From Leuctra nigra (Eukaryota > Arthropoda > Insecta > Plecoptera > Leuctridae), in contig CAKOGZ010000083.1 in the NCBI GenBank assembly GCA_934045905.1, positions 682,001 through 746,000 on the forward strand: a DNA stretch of 64,000 nucleotides, in the 5' to 3' direction. Positions within the stretch are counted from its first letter, which is position 1. Each line of letters starts with the position of its first letter. A model generated the notes under the pieces. The model was not told the origin of the DNA and made no database searches. It saw only the letters and a program-made list of their open reading frames with translations. Positions 1 through 10,790 of this stretch are shown here, piece after piece. Made by a program: the position numbers and the translations under genes.

Positions 1-382
1 CCTCCTGGAGTCGCCCGACGTTGCCCGGTCAGATAATTTTATAATAAAGTTAGGTAAGGGTAGGTTAGCGAAGCGAGCGAAGCGAGCGTAGCTGACCCTT
101 AACAAGCTTTAACCTACAGTGACAAAAAATTGATGAAAACCTATCAGGATTGTGCCCTTCTGCTTCTGAAGGACATAAACTAAGAAATGCGGCGTATCGG
201 AGCGTCTGACAGAAAAAAGTGTTTCTGCACTTTTTAAGCCTCTCTCCATCAACTATATGGTGTATCATTTTCAGCTCTCTAAGAGTAATAGATTCGTCAC
301 AAAGTAGGAAACAAACAAAACTTTTTCAATATGACCTACTTCTAAAGTGGCACCCCCCTGTTTTTATCGAATTTTCTTGATG
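1..382 (+). repeat. Partial A unit at the left edge
   Basis: This is the last 382 bp of an A unit; about 90 bp are missing at the left. Position 1 corresponds to position 4394, exactly one 4393-bp HOR I period away, so the window opens inside an earlier HOR I copy. It carries two GCGAAGCGA copies and the A-type tail (ATGACCTACTTC, then CTTGATG before the anchor). Confidence 0.93.
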
Positions 383-633
383 CCTACACAACGTTATGCC
401 GAGAAATGTAATAAAACACTTTTCGAAAAAAAATAGGCTTATAAATAAAATTATAAAAAAGAACCCCACTCTGCCCCCTTGGAGTCGCCCGACGCTGCCC
501 TGTCAGATTATTATATAATAAAGTTAGGTTAATACAGGTTAGCGAAGCGAGCGTAGCTGACTCATCACAAGCTTTAACCTCCATTGACTAAAAAATGGAT
601 GAAAACCTAGGAAATGAGGAAAATCTAAGGAAC

Positions 634-655
634 ATTGTTAATTGTTACATTGTTA
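634..655 (+). repeat. Triple ATTGTTA heptad inside the module
   Basis: ATTGTTA occurs at 634-640, 641-647 and 649-655, the last after one extra C. The micro-repeat is present in nearly every module. Some copies have small changes, for example ATTGTAAATTG near 47910 and ATTGATACATTG near 57009. Confidence 0.85.
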
Positions 656-659
656 CCTT

Positions 660-675
660 TGTAGGCTAACCTACA
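660..675. other. Inverted repeat TGTAGG-CTAA-CCTACA
   Basis: A six-base stem with a four-base loop lies inside the module. It is intact in most B and C units and weakened in a few by AACCTTCATTG (for example near 4014, 8407 and 10029) or TACCCTACATTG (near 36269). A role is unknown. Confidence 0.7.
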
Positions 676-681
676 TTGTTG

Positions 682-697
682 GTCAATATACATTGAC
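682..697. other. Inverted repeat GTCAAT-ATAC-ATTGAC
   Basis: A six-base stem with an ATAC loop; allowing one bulged G extends it by two pairs (TTG/CAA). It lies seven bases after the previous inverted repeat, so the module has two adjacent potential hairpins. Several C units of HOR V have ATTCATTGAC in the second module, which leaves the stem intact and changes only the loop. Confidence 0.7.
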
Positions 698-722
698 AAA
701 AAAATGGATGAAAATCTATCGG

Positions 723-732
723 GGGTCGACCC
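723..732. other. GGGTCGACCC palindrome (SalI-type site)
   Basis: A perfect 10-bp palindrome in B units of the left and middle of the window. A C-to-G change (GGGTGGACCC) breaks it in C units and in many B units. From about 44.4 kb to the right end only the broken forms were seen. Confidence 0.8.
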
Positions 733-788
733 ATCAGCTTCTGAATAACATGAACAGTTAATTCCGGCGAATCGGAGAGTCTGACATA

Positions 789-810
789 AAAAAGTGTTTC
801 TGCACTTTTT
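789..810. other. Conserved hairpin AAAAAGTG-TTTCTG-CACTTTTT
   Basis: An eight-base stem with a six-base loop is present in nearly all units of all three types (the A example is 2985-3006). It ends in five T. It is among the best conserved parts shared by A, B and C. It is lost in four A units of HOR V by a T-rich replacement, and it lies at the switch point of the mosaic B' units. A biological role is not shown. Confidence 0.75.
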
Positions 811-2820
811 AAGCCTCTCACCATCTTCTATATAGGGTAACGTTGTCAACTCTCTTAGAGTAATAGATTCGTCACAAAGTAGGAAACAAATAAAAAAATA
901 TCAATATGAGCTACTTCTAAAGTGGCACCCCCCTATTTTTATCGAATTTTCTTGAAGCCTACACAACGTTATGCCGAGAAATGAAATAAAACACTTTTCG
1001 AAAATAATAGGCTTATAAATAAAATTATAAAAAAGAACCCCACTCTGCCCCCTTGGAGTCGCCCGACGCTGCCCTGTCAGATTATTATATAATAAAGTTA
1101 GGTTAATACAGGTAAGCGAAGCGAGCGTAGCTGACTCATCACAAGCTTTAACCTCCATTGACTAAAAAATGGATGAAAACCTAGGAAATGAGGAAAATCT
1201 AAGGAACATTGTTAATTGTTACATTGTTACCTTTGTAGGCTAACCTACATTGTTGGTCAATATACATTGACAAAAAAATTGAAGAAAATCTATCGGGGGT
1301 CGACCCATCAGCTTCTGAATAACATGAACAGTTAATTCCGGCGAATCGGAGAGTCTGACATAAAAAAGTGTTTCTGCACTTTTTAAGCCTCTCACCATCT
1401 ACTATATAGGGTAACGTTGTCAACTCTCTTAGAGTAATAGATTCGTCACAAAGTAGGAAACAAATACAAAAATATCAATATGAGCTACTTCTAAAGTGGC
1501 ACCCCCCTATTTTTATCGAATTTTCTTGAAGCCTACACAACGTTATGCCGAGAAATGAAATAAAACACTTTTCGAAAAAAAATAGGCTTATAAATAAAAT
1601 TATAAAAAAGAACCCCACTCTGCCCCCTTGGAGTCGCCCGACGCTGCCCTGTCAGATTATTATATAATAAAGTTAGGTTAATACAGGTTAGCGAAGCGAG
1701 CGTAGCTGACTCATCACAAGCTTTAACCTCCATTGACTAAAAAATGGATGAAAACCTAGGAAATGAGGAAAATCTAAGGAACATTGTTAATTGTTACATT
1801 GTTACCTTTGTAGGCTAACCTACATTGTTGGTCAATATACATTGACAAAAAAATGGATGAAAATCTATCGGGGGTCGACCCATCAGCTTCTGAATAACAT
1901 GAACAGTTAATTCCGGCGAATCGGAGAGTCTGACATAAAAAAGTGTTTCTGCACTTTTTAAGCCTCTCACCATCTACTATATAGGGTAACGTTGTCAACT
2001 CTCTTAGAGTAATAGATTCGTCACAAAGTAGGAAACAAATAAAAAAATATCAATATGAGCTACTTCTAAAGTGGCACCCCCCTATTTATATTGAATTTTC
2101 TTGAAGCCTACACAACGTTATGCCGAGAAATGAAATAAAACACTTTTCGAAAATAATAGGCTTATAAATAAAATTATAAAAAAGAACCCCACTCTGCCCC
2201 CTTGGAGTCGCCCGACGCTGCCCTGTCAGATTATTATATAATAAAGTTAGGTTAATACAGGTTAGCGAAGCGAGCGTAGCTGACTCATCACAAGCTTTAA
2301 CCTCCATTGACTAAAAAATGGATGAAAACCTAGGAAATGAAGAAAATCTAAGGAACATTGTTAATTGTTACATTGTTACCTTTGTAGGCTAACCTACATT
2401 GTTGGTCGATATACATTGACAAAAAAAATGGATGAAAATCTATGGGGGTCGACCCATCAGCTTCTGAATAACATGAACAGTTAATTCCGGCGAATCGGAG
2501 AGTCTGACATAAAAAAGTGTTTCTGCACTTTTTAAGCCTCTCACCATCTTCTATATAGGGTAACGTTGTCAACTCTCTTAGAGTAATAGATTCGTCACAA
2601 AGTAGGAAACAAATAAAAAAATATCAATATGAGCTACTTCTAAAGTGGCACCCCCCCTATTTTTATCGAATTTTCTTGAAGCCTACACAACGTTATGCCG
2701 AGAAATGAAATAAAACACTTTTCGAAAATAATAGGCTTACCATTAACATGTAAAAAAAAATCTCCCCTCTGCCTCCTGGAGTCGCCCGACGTTGCCCGGT
2801 CAGATAATTTTATAATAAAG

Positions 2821-2840
2821 TTAGGTTAGGGTAGGTTAGC
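2821..2840 (+). other. TTAGG-like pentamers in A units
   Basis: The sequence reads TTAGG TTAGG GTAGG TTAGC. TTAGG is the canonical telomere repeat of most insects and many other arthropods. Only four imperfect pentamers per A unit are seen, and B and C units have a shorter version (TTAGGTTAATACAGGTTAG). Subtypes of A differ here: GGTAAGGGTAGG (4445), GGTGAGGGTAGG (47328 and several others) and GTAAGGTTAGGGCAGG (39699, 41894). Confidence 0.55.
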
Positions 2841-2856
2841 GAAGCGAGCGAAGCGA
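2839..2856 (+). repeat. GCGAAGCGA 9-mer, two copies (A type)
   Basis: Copies lie at 2839-2847 and 2848-2856, followed by GCGTAGCTGA. B and C units have one copy. The 463-bp A' units (25333, 29040, 33900) and most 459-bp A units have one, and the A'' unit has three. This motif is GC-rich in an AT-rich context. Confidence 0.88.
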
Positions 2857-4775
2857 GCGTAGCTGACCCTTAACAAGCTTTAACCTACAGTGACGAAAAA
2901 TTGATGAAAACCTATCAGGATTGTGCCCTTCTGCTTCTGAAGGACATAAACTAAGAAATGCGGCGTATCGGAGCGTCTGACAGAAAAAAGTGTTTCTGCA
3001 CTTTTTAAGCCCCTCTCCATCAACTATATGGTGTATCATTTTCAGCTCTCTAAGAGTAATAGATTCGTCACAAAGTAGGAAACAAACAAAACTTTTTCAA
3101 TATGACCTACTTCTAAAGTGGCACCCCCCTGTTTTTATCGAATTTTCTTGATGCCTACACAACGTTATGCCGAGAAATGTAATAAAACACTTTTCGAAAA
3201 AAAATAGGCTTATAAATAAAATTATAAAAAAGAACCCCACTCTGCCCCCTTGGAGTCGCCCGACGCTGCCCTGTCAGATTATTATATAATAAAGTTAGGT
3301 TAATACAGGTTAGCGAAGCGAGCGTAGCTGACTCATCACAAGCTTTAACCTCCATTGACTAAAAAATGGATGAAAACCTAGGAAATGAGGAAAATCTAAG
3401 GAACATTGTTAATTGTTACATTGTTACCTTTGTAGGCTAACCTACATTGTTGGTCAATATACATTGACAAAAAAATGGATGAAAATCTATCGGGGGTCGA
3501 CCCATCAGCTTCTGAATAACATGAACAGTTAATTCCGGCGAATCGGAGAGTCTGACATAAAAAAGTGTTTCTGCACTTTTTAAGCCTCTCACCATCTTCT
3601 ATATAGGGTAACGTTGTCAACTCTCTTAGAGTAATAGATTCGTCACAAAGTAGGAAACAAATAAAAAAATATCAATATGAGCTACTTCTAAAGTGGCACC
3701 CCCCTATTTTTATCGAATTTTCTTGAAGCCTACACAACGTTATGCCGAGAAATGAAATAAAACACTTTTCGAAAAAAAATAGGCTTATAAATAAAATTAT
3801 AAAAAAGAACCCCACTCTGCCCCCTTGGAGTCGCCCGACGCTGCCCTGTCAGATTATTATATAATAAAGTTAGGTTAATACAGGTTAGCGAAGCGAGCGT
3901 AGCTGACTCATCACAAGCTTTAACCTCCATTGACTAAAAAATGGATGAAAACCTAGGAAATGAGGAAAATCTAAGGAACATTGTTAATTGTTACATTGTT
4001 ACCTTTGTAGGCTAACCTTCATTGTTGGTCAATATACATTGACAAAAAAACGGATGAAAATCTATCGGGGGTCGACCCATCAGCTTCTGAATAACATGAA
4101 CAGTTAATTCCGGCGAATCGGAGAGTCTGACATAAAAAAATGTTTCTGCACTTTTTAAGCCTCTCACCATCTACTATATAGGGTAACGTTGTCAACTCTC
4201 TTAGAGTAATAGATTCGTCACAAAGTAGGAAACAAATAAAAAAATATCAATATGAGCTACTTCTAAAGTGGCACCCCCCTATTTTTATTGAATTTTCTTG
4301 AAGCCTACACAACGTTATGCCGAGAAATAAAATAAAACACTTTTCGAAAATAATAGGCTTAACATTAACATGTAAAAAAAAATCTCCCCTCTGCCTCCTG
4401 GAGTCGCCCGACGTTGCCCGGTCAGATAATTTTATAATAAAGTTAGGTAAGGGTAGGTTAGCGAAGCGAGCGAAGCGAGCGTAGCTGACCCTTAACAAGC
4501 TTTAACCTACAGTGACAAAAAATTGATGAAAACCTATCAGGATTGTGCCCTTCTGCTTCTGAAGGACATAAACTAAGAAATGCGGCGTATCGGAGCGTCT
4601 GACAGAAAAAAGTGTTTCTGCACTTTTTAAGCCTCTCTCCATCAACTATATGGTGTATCATTTTCAGCTCTCTAAGAGTAATAGATTCGTCACAAAGTAG
4701 GAAACAAACAAAACTTTTTCAATATGACCTACTTCTAAAGTGGCACCCCCCTGTTTTTATCGAATTTTCTTGATG

Positions 4776-7700
4776 CCTACACAACGTTATGCCGAGAAAT
4801 GTAATAAAACACTTTTCGAAAAAAAATAGGCTTATAAATAAAATTATAAAAAAGAACCCCACTCTGCCCCCTTGGAGTCGCCCGACGCTGCCCTGTCAGA
4901 TTATTATATAATAAAGTTAGGTTAATACAGGTTAGCGAAGCGAGCGTAGCTGACTCATCACAAGCTTTAACCTCCATTGACTAAAAAATGGATGAAAACC
5001 TAGGAAATGAGGAAAATCTAAGGAACATTGTTAATTGTTACATTGTTACCTTTGTAGGCTAACCTACATTGTTGGTCAATATACATTGACAAAAAAATGG
5101 ATGAAAATCTATCGGGGGTCGACCCATCAGCTTCTGAATAACATGAACAGTTAATTCCGGCGAATCGGAGAGTCTGACATAAAAAAGTGTTTCTGCACTT
5201 TTTAAGCCTCTCACCATCTTCTATATAGGGTAACGTTGTCAACTCTCTTAGAGTAATAGATTCGTCACAAAGTAGGAAACAAATAAAAAAATATCAATAT
5301 GAGCTACTTCTAAAGTGGCACCCCCCTATTTTTATCGAATTTTCTTGAAGCCTACACAACGTTATGCCGAGAAATGAAATAAAACACTTTTCGAAAATAA
5401 TAGGCTTATAAATAAAATTATAAAAAAGAACCCCACTCTGCCCCCTTGGAGTCGCCCGACGCTGCCCTGTCAGATTATTATATAATAAAGTTAGGTTAAT
5501 ACAGGTAAGCGAAGCGAGCGTAGCTGACTCATCACAAGCTTTAACCTCCATTGACTAAAAAATGGATGAAAACCTAGGAAATGAGGAAAATCTAAGGAAC
5601 ATTGTTAATTGTTACATTGTTACCTTTGTAGGCTAACCTACATTGTTGGTCAATATACATTGACAAAAAAATTGAAGAAAATCTATCGGGGGTCGACCCA
5701 TCAGCTTCTGAATAACATGAACAGTTAATTCCGGCGAATCGGAGAGTCTGACATAAAAAAGTGTTTCTGCACTTTTTAAGCCTCTCACCATCTACTATAT
5801 AGGGTAACGTTGTCAACTCTCTTAGAGTAATAGATTCGTCACAAAGTAGGAAACAAATACAAAAATATCAATATGAGCTACTTCTAAAGTGGCACCCCCC
5901 TATTTTTATCGAATTTTCTTGAAGCCTACACAACGTTATGCCGAGAAATGAAATAAAACACTTTTCGAAAAAAAATAGGCTTATAAATAAAATTATAAAA
6001 AAGAACCCCACTCTGCCCCCTTGGAGTCGCCCGACGCTGCCCTGTCAGATTATTATATAATAAAGTTAGGTTAATACAGGTTAGCGAAGCGAGCGTAGCT
6101 GACTCATCACAAGCTTTAACCTCCATTGACTAAAAAATGGATGAAAACCTAGGAAATGAGGAAAATCTAAGGAACATTGTTAATTGTTACATTGTTACCT
6201 TTGTAGGCTAACCTACATTGTTGGTCAATATACATTGACAAAAAAATGGATGAAAATCTATCGGGGGTCGACCCATCAGCTTCTGAATAACATGAACAGT
6301 TAATTCCGGCGAATCGGAGAGTCTGACATAAAAAAGTGTTTCTGCACTTTTTAAGCCTCTCACCATCTACTATATAGGGTAACGTTGTCAACTCTCTTAG
6401 AGTAATAGATTCGTCACAAAGTAGGAAACAAATAAAAAAATATCAATATGAGCTACTTCTAAAGTGGCACCCCCCTATTTATATTGAATTTTCTTGAAGC
6501 CTACACAACGTTATGCCGAGAAATGAAATAAAACACTTTTCGAAAATAATAGGCTTATAAATAAAATTATAAAAAAGAACCCCACTCTGCCCCCTTGGAG
6601 TCGCCCGACGCTGCCCTGTCAGATTATTATATAATAAAGTTAGGTTAATACAGGTTAGCGAAGCGAGCGTAGCTGACTCATCACAAGCTTTAACCTCCAT
6701 TGACTAAAAAATGGATGAAAACCTAGGAAATGAAGAAAATCTAAGGAACATTGTTAATTGTTACATTGTTACCTTTGTAGGCTAACCTACATTGTTGGTC
6801 GATATACATTGACAAAAAAAATGGATGAAAATCTATCGGGGGTCGACCCATCAGCTTCTGAATAACATGAACAGTTAATTCCGGCGAATCGGAGAGTCTG
6901 ACATAAAAAAGTGTTTCTGCACTTTTTAAGCCTCTCACCATCTTCTATATAGGGTAACGTTGTCAACTCTCTTAGAGTAATAGATTCGTCACAAAGTAGG
7001 AAACAAATAAAAAAATATCAATATGAGCTACTTCTAAAGTGGCACCCCCCTATTTTTATCGAATTTTCTTGAAGCCTACACAACGTTATGCCGAGAAATG
7101 AAATAAAACACTTTTCGAAAATAATAGGCTTACCATTAACATGTAAAAAAAAATCTCCCCTCTGCCTCCTGGAGTCGCCCGACGTTGCCCGGTCAGATAA
7201 TTTTATAATAAAGTTAGGTTAGGGTAGGTTAGCGAAGCGAGCGAAGCGAGCGTAGCTGACCCTTAACAAGCTTTAACCTACAGTGACGAAAAATTGATGA
7301 AAACCTATCAGGATTGTGCCATTCTGCTTCTGAAGGACATAAACTAAGAAATGCGGCGTATCGGAGCGTCTGACAGAAAAAAGTGTTTCTGCACTTTTTA
7401 AGCCCCTCTCCATCAACTATATGGTGTATCATTTTCAGCTCTCTAAGAGTAATAGATTCGTCACAAAGTAGGAAACAAACAAAACTTTTTCAATATGACC
7501 TACTTCTAAAGTGGCACCCCCCTGTTTTTATCGAATTTTCTTGATGCCTACACAACGTTATGCCGAGAAATGTAATAAAACACTTTTCGAAAAAAAATAG
7601 GCTTATAAATAAAATTATAAAAAAGAACCCCACTCTGCCCCCTTGGAGTCGCCCGACGCTGCCCTGTCAGATTATTATATAATAAAGTTAGGTTAATACA

Positions 7701-9168
7701 GGTTAGCGAAGCGAGCGTAGCTGACTCATCACAAGCTTTAACCTCCATTGACTAAAAAATGGATGAAAACCTAGGAAATGAGGAAAATCTAAGGAACATT
7801 GTTAATTGTTACATTGTTACCTTTGTAGGCTAACCTACATTGTTGGTCAATATACATTGACAAAAAAATGGATGAAAATCTATCGGGGGTCGACCCATCA
7901 GCTTCTGAATAACATGAACAGTTAATTCCGGCGAATCGGAGAGTCTGACATAAAAAAGTGTTTCTGCACTTTTTAAGCCTCTCACCATCTTCTATATAGG
8001 GTAACGTTGTCAACTCTCTTAGAGTAATAGATTCGTCACAAAGTAGGAAACAAATAAAAAAATATCAATATGAGCTACTTCTAAAGTGGCACCCCCCTAT
8101 TTTTATCGAATTTTCTTGAAGCCTACACAACGTTATGCCGAGAAATGAAATAAAACACTTTTCGAAAAAAAATAGGCTTATAAATAAAATTATAAAAAAG
8201 AACCCCACTCTGCCCCCTTGGAGTCGCCCGACGCTGCCCTGTCAGATTATTATATAATAAAGTTAGGTTAATACAGGTTAGCGAAGCGAGCGTAGCTGAC
8301 TCATCACAAGCTTTAACCTCCATTGACTAAAAAATGGATGAAAACCTAGGAAATGAGGAAAATCTAAGGAACATTGTTAATTGTTACATTGTTACCTTTG
8401 TAGGCTAACCTTCATTGTTGGTCAATATACATTGACAAAAAAACGGATGAAAATCTATCGGGGGTCGACCCATCAGCTTCTGAATAACATGAACAGTTAA
8501 TTCCGGCGAATCGGAGAGTCTGACATAAAAAAATGTTTCTGCACTTTTTAAGCCTCTCACCATCTACTATATAGGGTAACGTTGTCAACTCTCTTAGAGT
8601 AATAGATTCGTCACAAAGTAGGAAACAAATAAAAAAATATCAATATGAGCTACTTCTAAAGTGGCACCCCCCTATTTTTATTGAATTTTCTTGAAGCCTA
8701 CACAACGTTATGCCGAGAAATAAAATAAAACACTTTTCGAAAATAATAGGCTTAACATTAACATGTAAAAAAAAATCTCCCCTCTGCCTCCTGGAGTCGC
8801 CCGACGTTGCCCGGTCAGATAATTTTTTAATAAAGTTAGGTAAGGGTAGGTTGGCGAAGCGAGCGAAGCGAGCGTAGCTGACCCTTAACAAGCTTTAACC
8901 TACAGTGACAAAAAATTGATGAAAACCTATCAGGATTGTGCCCTTCTGCTTCTGAAGGACATAAACTAAGAAATGCGGCGTATCGGAGCGTCTGACAGAA
9001 AAAAGTGTTTCTGCACTTTTTAAGCCTCTCTCCATCAACTATATGGTGTATCATTTTCAGCTCTCTAAGAGTAATAGATTCGTCACAAAGTAGGAAACAA
9101 ACAAAACTTTTTCAATATGACCTACTTCTAAAGTGGCACCCCCCTGTTTTTATCGAATTTTCTTGATG
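4776..9168 (+). repeat. HOR I copy 2 (B-B-B-B-A-B-B-A, 4393 bp)
   Basis: Unit starts are B 4776, B 5351 (574 bp), B 5925, B 6500, A 7075, B 7547, B 8122 and A 8697, in exactly the order and lengths of the previous copy. By eye only a handful of substitutions or small indels separate the two, for example GTGCCATTC near 7317 against GTGCCCTTC near 2924. Such identity suggests very recent amplification or gene conversion. Confidence 0.93.
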
Positions 9169-10790
9169 CCTACACAACGTTATGCCGAGAAATGTAATAA
9201 AACACTTTTCGAAAAAAAATAGGCTTATAAATAAAATTATAAAAAAGAACCCCACTCTGCCCCCTTGGAGTCGCCCGACGCTGCCCTGTCAGATTATTAT
9301 ATAATAAAGTTAGGTTAATACAGGTTAGCGAAGCGAGCGTAGCTGACTCATCACAAGCTTTAACCTCCATTGACTAAAAAATGGATGAAAACCTAGGAAA
9401 TGAGGAAAATCTAAGGAACATTGTTAATTGTTACATTGTTACCTTTGTAGGCTAACCTACATTGTTGGTCAATATACATTGACAAAAAAATGGATGAAAA
9501 TCTATCGGGGGTCGACCCATCAGCTTCTGAATAACATGAACAGTTAATTCCGGCGAATCGGAGAGTCTGACATAAAAAAGTGTTTCTGCACTTTTTAAGC
9601 CTCTCACCATCTTCTATATAGGGTAACGTTGTCAACTCTCTTAGAGTAATAGATTCGTCACAAAGTAGGAAACAAATAAAAAAATATCAATATGAGCTAC
9701 TTCTAAAGTGGCACCCCCCTATTTTTATCGAATTTTCTTGAAGCCTACACAACGTTATGCCGAGAAATGAAATAAAACACTTTTCGAAAAAAAATAGGCT
9801 TATAAATAAAATTATAAAAAAGAACCCCACTCTGCCCCCTTGGAGTCGCCCGACGCTGCCCTGTCAGATTATTATATAATAAAGTTAGGTTAATACAGGT
9901 TAGCGAAGCGAGCGTAGCTGACTCATCACAAGCTTTAACCTCCATTGACTAAAAAATGGATGAAAACCTAGGAAATGAGGAAAATCTAAGGAACATTGTT
10001 AATTGTTACATTGTTACCTTTGTAGGCTAACCTTCATTGTTGGTCAATATACATTGACAAAAAAACGGATGAAAATCTATCGGGGGTCGACCCATCAGCT
10101 TCTGAATAACATGAACAGTTAATTCCGGCGAATCGGAGAGTCTGACATAAAAAAATGTTTCTGCACTTTTTAAGCCTCTCACCATCTACTATATAGGGTA
10201 ACGTTGTCAACTCTCTTAGAGTAATAGATTCGTCACAAAGTAGGAAACAAATAAAAAAATATCAATATGAGCTACTTCTAAAGTGGCACCCCCCTATTTT
10301 TATTGAATTTTCTTGAAGCCTACACAACGTTATGCCGAGAAATAAAATAAAACACTTTTCGAAAATAATAGGCTTAACATTAACATGTAAAAAAAAATCT
10401 CCCCTCTGCCTCCTGGAGTCGCCCGACGTTGCCCGGTCAGATAATTTTTTAATAAAGTTAGGTAAGGGTAGGTTAGCGAAGCGAGCGAAGCGAGCGTAGC
10501 TGACCCTTAACAAGCTTTAACCTACAGTGACAAAAAATTGATGAAAACCTATCAGGATTGTGCCCTTCTGCTTCTGAAGGACATAAACTAAGAAATGCGG
10601 CGTATCGGAGCGTCTGACAGAAAAAAGTGTTTCTGCACTTTTTAAGCCTCTCTCCATCAACTATATGGTGTATCATTTTCAGCTCTCTAAGAGTAATAGA
10701 TTCGTCACAAAGTAGGAAACAAACAAAACTTTTTCAATATGACCTACTTCTAAAGTGGCACCCCCCTGTTTTTATCGAATTTTCTTGATG
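9169..10790 (+). repeat. Extra B-B-A block (1622 bp)
   Basis: Unit starts are B 9169, B 9744 and A 10319. This repeats the last three units of HOR I (7547-9168) at an offset of 1622 bp, and even shares the ATAATTTTTTAATAAAG variant seen near 8820 and 10441. It looks like a recent duplication of a part-HOR by unequal exchange. Confidence 0.9.

Larger units (their letters stand above)
607..715 (+). repeat. 109-bp module (single copy in B)
   Basis: The module starts at CTAGGAAATGAGG and ends at ATGGATGAAAAT. Both flanks read AATGGATGAAAA(C/T)CTA, so it is bounded by direct repeats, as expected for a segment that slips between zero, one and two copies. Its end (CTAACCTACATTG, then ACAAAAAAATGGATGAAAA) resembles the sequence just before it (TTTAACCTCCATTG, then ACTAAAAAATGGATGAAAA), which suggests that the module itself arose by duplication across a short repeat. 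Confidence 0.88.
383..957 (+). repeat. Reference B unit (575 bp, one 109-bp module)
   Basis: The order of landmarks is: anchor at 383; A/T-rich stretch about 420-470; GTCGCCCGAC near 485; TTAGGTTAATACAGGTTAGC at 523-542; one GCGAAGCGA at 542-550; HindIII-type AAGCTT at 569-574; the 109-bp module at 607-715; the palindrome GGGTCGACCC at 723-732; the hairpin at 789-810; and the conserved tail with TTCGTCACAAAGTAGGAAAC and the run of six C before the next anchor. No coding function is inferred. Confidence 0.9.
2682..3153 (+). repeat. Reference A unit (472 bp, no module)
   Basis: It shares the anchor, the GTCGCCCGAC segment, AAGCTT (2875-2880), the hairpin (2985-3006) and the tail with B. It differs in the 5' segment (CATTAACATG plus an A run and CTCCCCTCTGCCTCCTGG), in having TTAGG-like pentamers (2821-2840) and two GCGAAGCGA copies (2839-2856), and in lacking the 109-bp module. 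In its place GATGAAAACC runs straight into TATCAGGATTGTGCCC. The typical A tail ends in CTTGATG; B ends in CTTGAAG. Confidence 0.9.
383..4775 (+). repeat. HOR I copy 1 (B-B-B-B-A-B-B-A, 4393 bp)
   Basis: Unit starts are B 383, B 958 (574 bp), B 1532, B 2107, A 2682, B 3154, B 3729 and A 4304. Individual positions have diagnostic variants. The second B has GAAGAAAAT near 1282. The fourth B has AATGAAGAAAAT near 2336 and an eight-A run before its ATGG near 2429. The copy ends where an almost identical 4393-bp copy begins. Confidence 0.93.

Noticed and set aside
485..500. tRNA or other structured RNA gene around the GC-rich GTCGCCCGAC segment
   Set aside because: No cloverleaf or anticodon arm could be drawn; GTCG-CC-CGAC has a loop too short to form a stable hairpin.
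384..584. Minus-strand open frame of 66-85 codons (starts MEVKACDES) recurring in nearly every B or C unit
   Set aside because: It recurs with the repeat period, has no recognisable domain, and its length changes with small indels in A runs (62, 66, 73 or 85 codons). Conservation is explained by DNA-level homogenisation. Transcript or peptide evidence would be needed to revive it.
607..715. Insertion sequence or MITE as the origin of the 109-bp module
   Set aside because: No terminal inverted repeats frame it and no clean target-site duplication of an unrelated site is seen; the flanking direct repeats fit tandem duplication or slippage better.
789..810. Rho-independent terminator
   Set aside because: The stem is almost entirely A-T pairs with only three G-C-containing positions, there is no gene upstream, and the context is eukaryotic satellite.
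625..849. Minus-strand open frame of 60-80 codons (starts MTTLPYI) in B and C units
   Set aside because: It crosses the 109-bp module and the hairpin, changes start and length with single-base indels, and shows no domain. It is a repeat by-product.
2821..2840. Telomere array
   Set aside because: Only about four imperfect pentamers occur per A unit, separated by hundreds of bases; this is not a telomere tract.
2836..3039. Minus-strand open frame of 62-72 codons (starts MIHHI) in A units, ending in repeated RSL residues
   Set aside because: The frame is opened by tandem motifs in the repeat itself and is absent or shifted in the 459-bp A subtype. Not a supported gene.
4247..4498. Minus-strand open frame of 60-83 codons (starts MLRVSYARF) in A units
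   Set aside because: The ARFARFA residues are just the GCGAAGCGA 9-mer read in frame; the A runs truncate it in several copies.
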